Positions 24,875 through 33,907 of a DNA stretch of 64,000 nucleotides are shown piece by piece. Under the pieces are notes generated by a model that was not told the DNA's origin, made no database searches, and saw only the letters and a program-made list of their open reading frames with translations. How positions within the stretch are numbered: the stretch's first letter is position 1; each line of letters starts with the position of its first letter. A program made the position numbers and the translations under genes. Source of the stretch: GCA-002282575 sp964493995 (GTDB taxonomy: Bacteria > Pseudomonadota > Gammaproteobacteria > Thiomicrospirales > Thiomicrospiraceae); NCBI GenBank assembly GCA_964493995.1, contig CAZBQD010000006.1, positions 4,879 to 68,878 on the forward strand. The letters run 5' to 3'.

Positions 24875-26398
24875 CTAGCTCAAATGGCGTTCAGCTTCAC
24901 GAATAAGGTGTTGCTTGTCGCCCTCGCTCAACTTTTTCACATGACTGACCATGAGGCTGGTGCGCGGATTGTGGCTGAGCTCGTCGAAATGCAGAATGAG
25001 AAAGCGCCAATAGAGTTGCGTAATGGGGCAAGCGTTAGCGCCGCTTTTTTCTTTCGGTTTGAAGCGGCAGTGTTGGCAGTAGTTCGACATTTTATCGATG
25101 TAAGCGCCACTGGCCAAATAAGGTTTGCTGGTGAATTCACCACCGTTCGCATAAAGCGCCATACTCATGACATTGGGTCTTTGTACCCAGTCGGTGGCAT
25201 CAATATAAACAGCATGAAACCAATCCGACACAGCTTGCGGTTGCAGTTCAGCTAGGGTGGCGTAGAGTCCTATCACCATGAGGCGTTGAATGTGGTGCGC
25301 ATAGCCGGTGGTGAGAGTTTGACCGATAACTTGCGATAAGCAGGTCATGTTGGTTTTGCCTGTCCAAAACCAGTCGGGCAGCGGGCGCTGATGCGCAAAG
25401 TGATTGGCTTGCATCAACGCCTTGGCACGATGCCAGTAAATGCCGCGCATAAATTCCCGCCAACCGAGTATTTGCCGCACAAACCCTTCAACACTATTGA
25501 GCGGCGCTTTTCCCAGCGCATAAGCCTGTAAGGCGGCATCGATGACTTCTTGTGGGTGCAGTAGTTGGCAATTCAGCGGAGCAGACAGCAAGGAGTGATA
25601 GAGGAAGGGTTCGTCCGTCCACATGGCATCTTGTAGTTGACCAAAGTCGGTCAGACGGTGAGTGATGAAATCGGTTAGCGCCGTTAAGGCTTGCTCGTGT
25701 GTCACCGCATAGTTAAAAGCGTCACAGCTTCCGGGGTGGGTGGCAAAGCGTTCATTCACCAGATTTATCACCGCTTGGGTGATGGCATCGGGGGCAAAGG
25801 TTTGCGCGGGTGTGATCCAGCCTAAGCCTTGCTTGGGAATGGATTGGCGGTTATCGGTATCGTAATTCCATTGTCCGCCTTCGGGTTCAGTTCCTTGCAT
25901 CAACACACCGGTGCGCTGGCGCATCCATCGGTAAAAAAACTCCATGCGCAGTTGCTTTTTGCCGTGCATCCAAGTGCAAAAGTCGGCGGGTGAGCACAAA
26001 AAGTGCGCATCTTCAGTCCAAATCAAACTAACGCCCTGTTGCTGGCAGAGAGTGGTAATGGCATGATGCAAACGCAGATCACCCACGTGTTGGCAAACCA
26101 CCTGCGTGGCGGCGTGTTGTCTGATGGCAGCGCCCAAGGCATCGACCAAGCGTGTGTGACTGTGTTGCTCTAATGCCCAATAATCCAGAGCCAGTTCGCC
26201 GTAATGTTCGCGCAACCTTTGGGCAAAATGGCGCATGGCACTGAGAAAATAAACGATGCGTGCCTTATGACTCCAGACATGGGTCGATTCTTCGACGGCT
26301 TCAATCATCACTAGCTTGTCGTGCTGAGCATCGAAATGCGACAGGGCTGGGTTATTAAGACATAACTGATCGCCCAAAATGAGAATGAGCTGGCTCAT
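24875..26398 (-). CDS. Iron-sulfur bacterial photolyase/cryptochrome (PhrB, 6-4 type)
   Basis: A 507-residue member of the FeS-BCP photolyase class (COG3046), whose studied members repair (6-4) photoproducts and bind FAD, a lumazine antenna and a [4Fe-4S] cluster. The start MSQLILILGDQL is typical. The cluster ligands are visible as Cys in NMTCLSQ and the group YCQHC followed by ACPITQLYW near the C-terminus. GWREFMRGIYW and HHIQRLMVIG are family signatures of the FAD domain. Its ATG overlaps the stop of the DUF2256 gene (ATGA), and it lies 10 bases ahead of the second photolyase. Together the pair would cover both major UV lesions. Confidence 0.9.
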   Translation of the reverse strand: MSQLILILGDQLCLNNPALSHFDAQHDKLVMIEAVEESTHVWSHKARIVYFLSAMRHFAQRLREHYGELALDYWALEQHSHTRLVDALGAAIRQHAATQVVCQHVGDLRLHHAITTLCQQQGVSLIWTEDAHFLCSPADFCTWMHGKKQLRMEFFYRWMRQRTGVLMQGTEPEGGQWNYDTDNRQSIPKQGLGWITPAQTFAPDAITQAVINLVNERFATHPGSCDAFNYAVTHEQALTALTDFITHRLTDFGQLQDAMWTDEPFLYHSLLSAPLNCQLLHPQEVIDAALQAYALGKAPLNSVEGFVRQILGWREFMRGIYWHRAKALMQANHFAHQRPLPDWFWTGKTNMTCLSQVIGQTLTTGYAHHIQRLMVIGLYATLAELQPQAVSDWFHAVYIDATDWVQRPNVMSMALYANGGEFTSKPYLASGAYIDKMSNYCQHCRFKPKEKSGANACPITQLYWRFLILHFDELSHNPRTSLMVSHVKKLSEGDKQHLIREAERHLS

Positions 26399-26562
26399 GC
26401 TGACTGTGTCTTAGATTTCTGCGCGCGACAACGATCCGAGCAGTATTTGACTTCCGCCCAACAGTTTTCCCATTTTTTGCGCCAACTGAAGGGGCGAGCA
26501 CAGACAAGGCAGATTTTACTGTCGAGCGTGCTTTTATTGCCTTTGAAATTGGTTTTAGCCAT
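26395..26562 (-). CDS. DUF2256 zinc-finger-like protein
   Basis: A 55-residue basic protein of the DUF2256 family: KICLVCARPFSWRKKWENCW followed by VKYCSDRCR. The Cys spacing (CxxC ... CxxxC) suggests a zinc finger. The family is regularly found beside FeS-type photolyases, as here, where its stop overlaps the photolyase start. I chose the ATG at 26562 since family members begin shortly before the LDSKIC part; the upstream extension to 26595 has no support. Function unknown; a role in photolyase maturation or DNA access is inference. Confidence 0.85.
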   Translation of the reverse strand: MAKTNFKGNKSTLDSKICLVCARPFSWRKKWENCWAEVKYCSDRCRAQKSKTQSA

Positions 26563-26656
26563 GATGCATGACAGTCTCTTAGTTAAGACCACCATTACAT
26601 CACACTTTAATGGGTTTTTGAATTAGACAAGTGTTAGACGAGACTTGAATCGCTGG

Positions 26657-27064
26657 TCATGATGCTAGCAAAGCTTGAAGTTGAGTCTGCAAAGCCACTT
26701 GCTCGTAAGCTGTCCATTCATCGGTGGGTGAAAAGCCCCACACAGGTTTAGGCCAGGCATCATCGTCTTTGCGACGCCCAACCACATGCCAGTGCAATTG
26801 TGACACCACATTGCCCAAGGCGCCGACATTAATTTTATCGAGGGCAAAACACTGATTCAACGCCTGAGCGCAGCGGCTACTTTCGCTCATCAGTTGGGCT
26901 TGTTGTTCAGCGCTCAGTTGATGAACTTCGGTTAGATTGTTGATGCGTGGCACTAAAATAAGCCAGGGAAAGTTGCGCACATTTTCTAAGCGAACTTGGC
27001 ATAGGGGTAAGTCGGTAATGAATAGACTGTCTTGCGCTAGGCGAGCATCGAGTTGAAAAGACAT
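26657..27064 (-). CDS. HIT family hydrolase
   Basis: A 135-residue histidine-triad protein. The core reads VGALGNVVSQLHWHVVGRRKDD, in which QLHWHVV supplies the HxHxx nucleophile region; nucleotide binding is suggested by PRINNLTEVHQL. HIT proteins hydrolyse nucleoside phosphoramidates or dinucleotides. The likely start is MSFQLDARL at 27064; the longer frame to 27160 runs into the promoter region of the divergent gene. It stands alone, separate from the photolyase operon by about 95 bases. Confidence 0.88.
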   Translation of the reverse strand: MSFQLDARLAQDSLFITDLPLCQVRLENVRNFPWLILVPRINNLTEVHQLSAEQQAQLMSESSRCAQALNQCFALDKINVGALGNVVSQLHWHVVGRRKDDDAWPKPVWGFSPTDEWTAYEQVALQTQLQALLAS

Positions 27065-27201
27065 GGGGCATCTCTTAAATGGTGTTATAAATCGGGGCTG
27101 GGCTTCTGGTTTGCTGAGCATAGCTGGTTTGTGTCTCATTTGGCAACGGCTTAAGCCCAAGAAATATGCTAATATGCCCGCATAGATAATAGGAGTAGGC
27201 G

Positions 27202-27438
27202 ATGCCCACCTTCAGACAAATTTGTTTTTATACAGCGGTAGTGGCTCTGGTGTCGGGGTTGACCATTGGCTTGCTCGATATTTGGGATATTATCGATGTC
27301 GAGAACCTGACGCTTAAGATTTTCTTATCATCCACCTTATTGCTGGTAACGGCGTTATTGGGTTTGTTGGTCGATCGCCTGTTTGGACCTCGTGAAGTAG
27401 AGCCTCATAAGGCCTTGCCCCCTCAGGAGTCTGCGTGA
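27202..27438 (+). CDS. Small two-span membrane protein upstream of cobS
   Basis: A 78-residue protein with two transmembrane helices (about 8-28 and 38-60) joined by an acidic loop (LDIWDIIDVEN), then a basic/acidic cytoplasmic tail. A GGAG lies 7 bases before the ATG. Its stop overlaps the GTG start of cobS, so they are translationally coupled. I do not recognise a family. The coupling suggests a helper of CobS or simple operon membership. Confidence 0.65.
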   Translation: MPTFRQICFYTAVVALVSGLTIGLLDIWDIIDVENLTLKIFLSSTLLLVTALLGLLVDRLFGPREVEPHKALPPQESA

Positions 27439-28175
27439 GCTTGCCGACGGGTTTTATTCTCGCTATGACCTTTCTAACGCGCTTACCCATGCCGAAAGTG
27501 GTTAATTTTCAGCCGAGCGATATGGCGAAAGCGGTAGTCTGGTTTCCTTTGGCGGGAGTGGTGGTGGGCGCACTGGTAGCGGCGGCTTGGATGCTTGGAA
27601 ATCTGATTCATCCGCTGTTGGCGGGGTTGTTTGGATTGCTATTGTGGGTATGGGTGACGGGGGCGTTGCATCTGGATGGTTTGTCCGACCTAACCGATGC
27701 CTTAGGTGCCGCTCATGCTAATGAAGAGCGCTTCTTCAGCGTGTTGTCTGACCCGCATGTCGGTAGTTTTGGTGTCGTTGCCTTAGTGTTGCAACTGCTA
27801 ATGAAGTGGGTGTTACTCACCTTGTTTGCCTACGCCGATCTGTCCGCATGGTGGTTGATTGTCGTGCCGGCTTGGGCAAGACTGGGCGCGGCTTGGTGGT
27901 CGTTGAGTTTGCCCAGCATTAAACCCGGTTTAGGTGAAACCTTTGCCTGGCAAGGTAAGCCCAGTCAGCTAGGCTGGGGATTGGGTGTATTAACGCTAGT
28001 CAGCTTAATGTTATCGCCTATGTTGTTGTGTGCCTTAGTGCCTGTGTTGCTATGGCGGGTTTGGTTACAGTGGCGATTGGGTGGACAAACGGGCGATGCG
28101 CTGGGTGCGGGTATTGAGTTAACTGAAAGTACGACGCTACTGTTATTGGTAGTAATGATTCAGAGTTTGGTGTAG
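27435..28175 (+). CDS. cobS: Cobalamin synthase (adenosylcobinamide-GDP ribazoletransferase)
   Basis: Integral-membrane enzyme joining adenosylcobinamide-GDP and alpha-ribazole, the last assembly step of vitamin B12. The 246-residue protein has the family start LAMTFLTRLPMP, the acidic Mg-binding motif GALHLDGLSDLTDALGA, and PHVGSFGVVAL, plus 5-6 hydrophobic spans. The start is GTG at 27435. No other cobalamin gene and no cobalamin riboswitch is visible nearby, so it may serve cobinamide salvage, or the remaining genes lie elsewhere. Confidence 0.93.
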   Translation: MSLPTGFILAMTFLTRLPMPKVVNFQPSDMAKAVVWFPLAGVVVGALVAAAWMLGNLIHPLLAGLFGLLLWVWVTGALHLDGLSDLTDALGAAHANEERFFSVLSDPHVGSFGVVALVLQLLMKWVLLTLFAYADLSAWWLIVVPAWARLGAAWWSLSLPSIKPGLGETFAWQGKPSQLGWGLGVLTLVSLMLSPMLLCALVPVLLWRVWLQWRLGGQTGDALGAGIELTESTTLLLLVVMIQSLV

Positions 28176-28186
28176 GAAAAAGCAAT

Positions 28187-28993
28187 ATGATGACTTATCA
28201 AACCATTGATCCTGTCGCCCTCGATTTGGGGCTGGTGCAGGTGCGCTGGTACGGAATGATGTATTTAATCGGTTTCTTAAGTGCTTGGTATTATGGCACG
28301 GTGCGAACCCGTGATGACTGGCGCCATTGGAATAAAGACCAGGTGAGCGATTTACTCTTCTATTGCGCCATGGGTGTGATTTTAGGGGGGCGCATTGGCT
28401 ATATTTTCTTTTACGACTTTGCACACTATCTCAATCAGCCTTTAGATATGCTGAAAATATGGCAAGGCGGTATGTCTTTTCATGGTGGCTTGTTGGGTGT
28501 GATTACCGCGGTTTGGTTTTATGGTCGTAAAATCAACAAGTCACTGTTAGAAATTACCGATTTCATTGCTCCCTTTGTGCCGATTGGGCTGTTTTTTGGC
28601 CGTATTGGCAATTACATTAACAGTGAGTTGTGGGGTAAGGTGGCGCCAGAAGATAGTCCTTGGGCGATGCTGGTTTACGATCATAACGTGCAAGCCTTGG
28701 TGCCTAAATATCCGACGCAGTTATTAGAAGCGCTGTTAGAAGGATTGGTGTTAGGCGTCATTCTTTGGTGGTACTCACGCCAACAGCGTGGTGTGGGCGC
28801 GGTATCGGGACTCTTCTTATTAGGCTATGGTTCCTTCCGTTTCTTGGTCGAGTTTTGGCGTATGCCCGACGCTCAGTTAGGCTATCTCGCTTGGGATTGG
28901 CTCACTATGGGTCAAATTCTGTGTTTGCCGATGATTGCAGGCGGACTCTTCTTAATCTTTTTCTGGAGCAAGCGTCATGCAACAGTATCATGA
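28187..28993 (+). CDS. lgt: Prolipoprotein diacylglyceryl transferase
   Basis: Inner-membrane enzyme that moves a diacylglyceryl group from phosphatidylglycerol to the lipobox Cys of prelipoproteins. The 268-residue protein shows seven hydrophobic spans and the Lgt signatures VRWYGMMYLIGF, GGRIGYIFFYDF, FHGGLLG (catalytic His) and FGRIGNYINSELWG. A TAGGA precedes the ATG pair at 28187/28190. Its 3' end overlaps thyA by 17 bases. The order lgt-thyA-folA is common in gammaproteobacteria. Confidence 0.96.
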   Translation: MMTYQTIDPVALDLGLVQVRWYGMMYLIGFLSAWYYGTVRTRDDWRHWNKDQVSDLLFYCAMGVILGGRIGYIFFYDFAHYLNQPLDMLKIWQGGMSFHGGLLGVITAVWFYGRKINKSLLEITDFIAPFVPIGLFFGRIGNYINSELWGKVAPEDSPWAMLVYDHNVQALVPKYPTQLLEALLEGLVLGVILWWYSRQQRGVGAVSGLFLLGYGSFRFLVEFWRMPDAQLGYLAWDWLTMGQILCLPMIAGGLFLIFFWSKRHATVS

Positions 28994-29810
28994 TTTATTA
29001 CGCTTAATCTTGGCGCAGGGTTCGGCGAAGGATGATCGCACCGGTACAGGAACAGTCGGCGTATTTGGTCATCAAATGCGCTTTAATTTACAGCAGGGTT
29101 TTCCTTTGCTCACCACCAAAAAGTTGCATTGGAAGTCGATTGCGATTGAGTTATTGTGGTTTTTACGCGGCGATACCAATTTGGCTTATTTAAAAGAGCA
29201 TGGTGTGCGTATCTGGGATGAATGGGCAACGCCAGAGGGCGAGTTAGGACCTTTATATGGCAAACAATGGACACGTTGGGCAACGCCCGATGGTCGAGAG
29301 TTGAATCAAATCGAGCAAGTGATTGAGCAAATCAAAGCCCGTCCTAACAGTCGTCGCTTGATTGTGTCGGCGTGGAATCCGGCTGATTTGCCCGATGAAA
29401 GTATTTCACCGCAAGCCAATGTGCAACAAGGGCGTATGGCCTTAGCGGCTTGCCATGCTTTATTTCAGTTTCAGGTGAGCGATGGTCGGTTAAATTGTCA
29501 GTTGTATCAACGCAGTGCCGATGTGTTCTTGGGCGTTCCGTTTAATATTGCCAGCTATGCCTTACTAACGCACATGATTGCGCAGCAGTGTGACCTGCAG
29601 GTGGGTGATTTTGTCTGGACGGGTGGTGATGTGCATTTATACCGTAACACTATCGAGCAGGCACAGTTGCAGTTGACGCGCGAACCCTATCCGCTACCAA
29701 CCCTCAAAATTTTGCGCAAACCTAACAGTATTTTTGACTATCAGTTTGATGATTTTGTGATCGAAAACTATCAAGCTCATCCACATATTTCGGCCAAGGT
29801 GGCGGTATGA
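28977..29810 (+). CDS. thyA: Thymidylate synthase
   Basis: Methylates dUMP to dTMP using methylenetetrahydrofolate. The 277-residue protein shows DRTGTGTVGVFG, the catalytic Cys in LAACHALFQFQV, and QRSADVFLGVPFNIASYA. It has a modest insertion before the active site (about 110-150) relative to the 264-residue E. coli enzyme. It overlaps lgt by 17 bases and folA by 4, so translation of the three is coupled. Supply of dTMP and recycling of the resulting dihydrofolate by FolA explain the pairing. Confidence 0.97.
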   Translation: MQQYHDLLRLILAQGSAKDDRTGTGTVGVFGHQMRFNLQQGFPLLTTKKLHWKSIAIELLWFLRGDTNLAYLKEHGVRIWDEWATPEGELGPLYGKQWTRWATPDGRELNQIEQVIEQIKARPNSRRLIVSAWNPADLPDESISPQANVQQGRMALAACHALFQFQVSDGRLNCQLYQRSADVFLGVPFNIASYALLTHMIAQQCDLQVGDFVWTGGDVHLYRNTIEQAQLQLTREPYPLPTLKILRKPNSIFDYQFDDFVIENYQAHPHISAKVAV

Positions 29811-30313
29811 AGGTTTCCCTAATTGCCGCCATCGATGAAAATCGTGCCATTGGTTTTGATAATCAGCTGCCCTGGCATTTGCCCGATGATCTCAAGTTTT
29901 TCAAGGCTTCTACGCAGGGTGGCGTGGTGGTGATGGGGCGTAAAACCTTTGAGTCTTTAGGCTGTCGGCCTTTACCCAATCGTCGTAATATTGTACTGAC
30001 ACGTCAGCCACATTGGACGCATGAAGGTATCGAAGTTGCTCATGATTGGTATCAGCTTTATAACAGCTTGATGTTGCAAGGCTTAGAACAGGTGTGGATT
30101 ATAGGTGGCGGAGAAATTTACGCTACTTGTCTTACGCAGGCAACTGAATTAGTATTAACGCAAGTCGAGACCCAATTAGCGCAGGCTGATGCTTGGTTCC
30201 CCCAATGGAGTGATGATGAATGGCAGTTAATGACATCAGAAGCGCATCTAGCTGATGAGCGTCATGCCTTTGTCTTTCACTGGCAACGGTGGGAGCGAAA
30301 AATACAAGAATAA
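29807..30313 (+). CDS. folA: Dihydrofolate reductase
   Basis: NADPH-dependent reduction of dihydrofolate to tetrahydrofolate; target of trimethoprim. The 168-residue protein begins MKVSLIAAIDENRAIGFDNQ, with LPWHLPDDLKFFK (the substrate-binding Asp), MGRKTFESLG and WIIGGGEIYATCL for NADPH. Length and motifs are typical of chromosomal enzymes. The ATG overlaps the thyA stop. Confidence 0.97.
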   Translation: MKVSLIAAIDENRAIGFDNQLPWHLPDDLKFFKASTQGGVVVMGRKTFESLGCRPLPNRRNIVLTRQPHWTHEGIEVAHDWYQLYNSLMLQGLEQVWIIGGGEIYATCLTQATELVLTQVETQLAQADAWFPQWSDDEWQLMTSEAHLADERHAFVFHWQRWERKIQE

Positions 30314-30328
30314 ACGCTAGGATGGTTC

Positions 30329-32440
30329 ATGAAGATCAAAGGTAAGTTCACACTGGCATTCGCTAGTGTTTTTGTGTTGGTTGCATTAGGCTCAGGCATT
30401 ACGTTAGTGATGAACACTAAAGTGGAGTCTCGTGTCAGTCAAATGCTCAATGAGCATCGCGTTAAATATGACCTGGCGCGTCAGATACAATACGAGTCGG
30501 CTGTCCGTGCCGAAGTACAACGTAATCTCGTCATCATGACAGATCCTAAAAAACAAGAGCAAGAACGACAAACGATGCGTGACTCCGCCGATCGTTATGG
30601 TGAGCGCTTAAAACAACTGTCTGAATTGCCGCTTTCTGCGCAAGAAGCGGAAATGATTGATAAGATTCGCGCCAACGGTGCGGAAACCTATACTGCCTTG
30701 GGTGAGTTTCTCAGTAACTTAGACGCTGATATGAAAGAAGAGGCAGTTGATGTGCTCTATGGATCGATGAGAGATATTCAACTCAGATTTTTCAAACTGA
30801 TTGATGAGTTCACCGAAATTCAAGAGCAAAACTTGAGACAGTCTGAACAGGATCTCGCTGCTGCGCTTAAATTTGCTAATGCCTTACAGTTTTTATTAGC
30901 TGCCCTGATGGCTATTTTTGTGAGTGTTGTCGGTGTTTTGCTAACGCGTTCTATTGCAACTCCTATCACGGTTTTGACTCATAAAATGCGTGATATCGCT
31001 TCCAGTGCTGACTTCAGTCAACGTGTTTCGCTTGGTAAACGCAATGATGAATTGGGTGAGAGCGCCCAGGCTTTTAATGCACTTGTTGCTCAGGTAGGTC
31101 AGTCGCTGAACGAGGTGAATCAAGTGGTGCATGGCTTGGCAACGGGCGATTTTAGTCAGCGCGTGCATGGTCAACTGTCGGGCGACTTGTTGCATCTGAA
31201 AGAGAAAGTGAATGAGTCGGTTGATGCCATTTCCGCTAGTATGGTCTGTCTAACCAATGCCTTAACCTCCTTACAGCAAGGCGATTTTACGGCGCACAGC
31301 GTTAGCGAGCGTTTGTCGGGCCGTTACCGCGAACTGGTACAGCTGAGTATGGATACCGCCAGTCGTTTAGATGCGGTGGTGTCGGACGTGAATCGCACCA
31401 TGCAGTGCTTGGTGAGCGGTCAGTTTAGCGCGCGCGTTAGCGTCAAAGCCGAAGGTGATTTGGGTCGATTAAGTGCTAACATCAACCAGATGGCAGATGG
31501 GCTATCTCAGGCGGTGAATGACATTCTGCAATTGGCGCAAGCCTTGTCGCAAGGGCGTGTTGTGGCGCGTATGCAAGGTCAGTATCTGGGCGAGTTAAAT
31601 GATATTGCGGTGGCGATGAATCAGGGGATGGAGCGAGTACAGTCGAGCTTAATGGAAATTGCCCATGCGGCGCACATTGTTGAGCAAGCCAGTCATGAAG
31701 TGTCATCGGGCAATGAGCACTTCTCGCATCGCAGCCACGAGCAAGCGGTAGATTTGCAAAATGCGCTTTTGTCTACGCAACAGGTTTTGGTTTTACTGCA
31801 AGGCAACGTTAAACAAACAGAACAAGGGCGTCAATTAGCCGCTGACACGTTATCGGCTTCGGAAGCGGGCGTGGTGACGATGAACCAAACGGTGCAGGCG
31901 ATGCGCGATATTCGCCAAGCGAATGAAAAAATTACTGGCATTGTTGGCTTAATTGATTCCATTGCTTTCCAAACGAACTTGTTGGCATTGAATGCAGCGG
32001 TTGAAGCGGCGCGTGCCGGTGAACATGGACGCGGCTTTGCCGTGGTGGCGAGTGAAGTGAGAGCCTTAGCGCAAAAATCGGCACAAGCGGCACAAGAAAT
32101 TAAAGCGGTGGTCAATCAGTCGATTGAGAAAACGGCCAGCGGTGATGCCTTAGTCGCAGAAACCGTGAAAGCCTTTGAGGCCATCGAAGCCCGTCTGCGT
32201 GAAACCGATAGTGCCATTGAGCAGATTGCGCAAGGCACGGTGGAACAACGTAATGGCATGGCGTTAATCGATGCCAAAATGCAGGAAATGGACGGACGCA
32301 CGCAACAAAATGATGCGTTGATTAGTGAAATCTCTGGCACAGCGAACACCTTGCGCGAGCAGGCATCGGAAATGTTGGCACGCGTACAGGTATTCGATTT
32401 GGGTCAGGGTGGTCAGGCGTCGATAAAACGACTGACGTGA
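30329..32440 (+). CDS. Methyl-accepting chemotaxis protein with several HAMP units
   Basis: A 703-residue transmembrane chemoreceptor. Two spans (about 8-28 and 188-208) flank a helical periplasmic domain of the four-helix-bundle type. After the second span a canonical HAMP (LTRSIATPITVLTHKMRDIA) is followed by at least three or four further HAMP-like units (GLATGDFSQRVHGQLSGDL, SLQQGDFTAHSV, LVSGQFSARVSVKAEGDL, LSQGRVVARMQGQYLGEL), then the signalling domain with the hairpin IDSIAFQTNLLALNAAVEAA. The four-residue GDF-type repeats with regular spacing define a poly-HAMP relay. It starts 15 bases after folA (AGGATGG upstream). The ligand is unknown. No C-terminal CheR-binding pentapeptide is present. 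Confidence 0.92.
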   Translation: MKIKGKFTLAFASVFVLVALGSGITLVMNTKVESRVSQMLNEHRVKYDLARQIQYESAVRAEVQRNLVIMTDPKKQEQERQTMRDSADRYGERLKQLSELPLSAQEAEMIDKIRANGAETYTALGEFLSNLDADMKEEAVDVLYGSMRDIQLRFFKLIDEFTEIQEQNLRQSEQDLAAALKFANALQFLLAALMAIFVSVVGVLLTRSIATPITVLTHKMRDIASSADFSQRVSLGKRNDELGESAQAFNALVAQVGQSLNEVNQVVHGLATGDFSQRVHGQLSGDLLHLKEKVNESVDAISASMVCLTNALTSLQQGDFTAHSVSERLSGRYRELVQLSMDTASRLDAVVSDVNRTMQCLVSGQFSARVSVKAEGDLGRLSANINQMADGLSQAVNDILQLAQALSQGRVVARMQGQYLGELNDIAVAMNQGMERVQSSLMEIAHAAHIVEQASHEVSSGNEHFSHRSHEQAVDLQNALLSTQQVLVLLQGNVKQTEQGRQLAADTLSASEAGVVTMNQTVQAMRDIRQANEKITGIVGLIDSIAFQTNLLALNAAVEAARAGEHGRGFAVVASEVRALAQKSAQAAQEIKAVVNQSIEKTASGDALVAETVKAFEAIEARLRETDSAIEQIAQGTVEQRNGMALIDAKMQEMDGRTQQNDALISEISGTANTLREQASEMLARVQVFDLGQGGQASIKRLT

Positions 32441-32483
32441 TAGGGTCGATGCGTAAGCGCTATTCGCTTCTTAAATGCCCATA

Positions 32484-32514
32484 AAAAACAGCCCCGTTAT
32501 TGGGGCTGTTTTTC
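32484..32514. terminator. Bidirectional rho-independent terminator
   Basis: Perfect 9-bp stem AACAGCCCC/GGGGCTGTT (32488-32510) with loop GTTAT, A-run on the left and T-run on the right. It separates the convergent chemoreceptor and the apaH-side operon. The stop codon of the minus-strand gene (32497-32499) lies in the hairpin loop. Confidence 0.92.
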
Positions 32515-33033
32515 TGATGGCGCGGCAGTTTCTGGGTAGAGTGCTTGCAGTTGGCTGAGTAAAAAAGCACTGTCTTTTTGTTGCAATCGTTTAATGGCAC
32601 GAACATAGTCGTCAATTTCGACTTGTCCTTGTTTGCTGAGTTTGTAAAAAAGACGACGGTAGTTTTGTTTAGCGAGTAACGGCTTAAACCAGGGTAAAAA
32701 ACCCTGTTCGCCCTCTAATTCATTGATGTAAGCCAACACCTGATCGGTTGCGGCTGTTTGCCATTGCATATCCCATAAGTGATAAGCGTAACCAACCAAC
32801 AAGGCCAATGCCGCCCCCCCGACAAAGCCCCAAATCATCTTGCCTAGATTCAGACCAATGGCCGCTCCAGCTAATAAAATTAGCACCGTTATGGGAATAA
32901 TGAAAAAGTTCAGGTCTTTACCGGCTCTGAGTTGAATGAGTTGCTGCTGCGCATCTAATCGTGTCAAATCGACGCTAGCGAGCTTAGCTAATAGTTCATT
33001 GGCGGTTGGGGGCGTGGATGGCTTCATGTGCAT
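32497..33033 (-). CDS. Unknown two-span membrane protein at the end of the apaH operon
   Basis: A 178-residue protein. Residues about 53-95 contain two adjacent hydrophobic helices (FIIPITVLILLAGAAIGLNL and IWGFVGGAALALLVGYAYHL) with cytoplasmic helical regions on both sides; the C-terminal region (about 110-178) is charged and Gln-rich. It begins 3 bases after the apaH stop and ends inside a terminator loop, so it is the last gene of the lptD operon. I do not recognise the family; some gammaproteobacteria carry an unrelated small gene at this place. Confidence 0.7.
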   Translation of the reverse strand: MHMKPSTPPTANELLAKLASVDLTRLDAQQQLIQLRAGKDLNFFIIPITVLILLAGAAIGLNLGKMIWGFVGGAALALLVGYAYHLWDMQWQTAATDQVLAYINELEGEQGFLPWFKPLLAKQNYRRLFYKLSKQGQVEIDDYVRAIKRLQQKDSAFLLSQLQALYPETAAPSEKQPQ

Positions 33034-33036
33034 AAC

Positions 33037-33906
33037 CTAGTCTTTACCGGGTTTGGCGTATTGTGGACAGTCAATGCTGGTGAGTGTATTGGTTTCTAAA
33101 CACAGCGCCGAGAGTGCTTTGCCCCATAAACAGCCGCTGTCTAAACAGACCGCATTCGGGTGCGGGGCTAGCTGGGTGTCTTGACTGAGGGTTGACCAGT
33201 GACCAAATAAAATGCGTCCGCAGCTTTCATCGACACGTGGCCAACTAAACCAAGGGGCATAACCAGCCGGGGCTTGATCGGGCGCTAGCTTGTGTTTGAA
33301 TTCTAGGCGTCCATCGGCCTGACACAGACGCATGCGCGCGAAACTGTTGATGGCATAACGCAGCGAGGCGATGTCGCTGTCAGCTTCGCTTTCATGCGCT
33401 GGTTGATTGCCATAAAGGTGCTGATGCACAAACTCTTGCCAGTCATCGGCTTGCAGGCGCTGTTCAATGGCGTGCGCCTGCTGTTGTGCTTGCGCTAACG
33501 ACCATTGCGGCACGATGCCCGCATGCACCAAAGTGGTGTTCACATCGTGCAAGCGAATGAGCAGGGGGCGGTGACGTAGCCAGTCGAGCAGAACAGATCG
33601 GTCGGGGGCTTGCAGAATGGGTATCAGTGTGTCGCTTGCTTTGTGGTAGCGCTCATTGCCGGTGGCGACGGCAAGCAGATGAAAGTCGTGATTACCGAGT
33701 ACACTAGTGACATTCGGCGTGTGCACCGCCCAACGTAAGCATTCCAGCGATTGTGGGCCTCGATTAATAATATCGCCCAACAAATACACCTGGTCATGAC
33801 CTTCGCGAAAGCCGACTTGATTGAGCAGGGTTTGCAGACTGTCAAAACAGCCTTGTAAATCGCCTATGACGTAGCGTTTGGCATCCTTAGGTTGAGCGCC
33901 ACTCAT
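33037..33906 (-). CDS. apaH: Symmetrical diadenosine tetraphosphatase
   Basis: Hydrolyses Ap4A to two ADP and also removes Np4 caps from RNA. The 289-residue metallophosphatase shows the motifs YVIGDLQGCFDSL (GDxxG), LLGDIINRGPQS (GDxxxRG), VLGNHDFHLLA (GNHD/E) and LVHAGIVPQW (HAG). Length is close to E. coli ApaH (280). It starts 1 base after apaG ends. The order rsmA-apaG-apaH is classical. Confidence 0.96.
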   Translation of the reverse strand: MSGAQPKDAKRYVIGDLQGCFDSLQTLLNQVGFREGHDQVYLLGDIINRGPQSLECLRWAVHTPNVTSVLGNHDFHLLAVATGNERYHKASDTLIPILQAPDRSVLLDWLRHRPLLIRLHDVNTTLVHAGIVPQWSLAQAQQQAHAIEQRLQADDWQEFVHQHLYGNQPAHESEADSDIASLRYAINSFARMRLCQADGRLEFKHKLAPDQAPAGYAPWFSWPRVDESCGRILFGHWSTLSQDTQLAPHPNAVCLDSGCLWGKALSALCLETNTLTSIDCPQYAKPGKD

Positions 33907-33907
33907 C

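Noticed and set aside
27161..27201. Cobalamin riboswitch ahead of cobS
   Set aside because: Only about 40 bases lie before the first gene of the unit and no B12-box-like sequence is seen.
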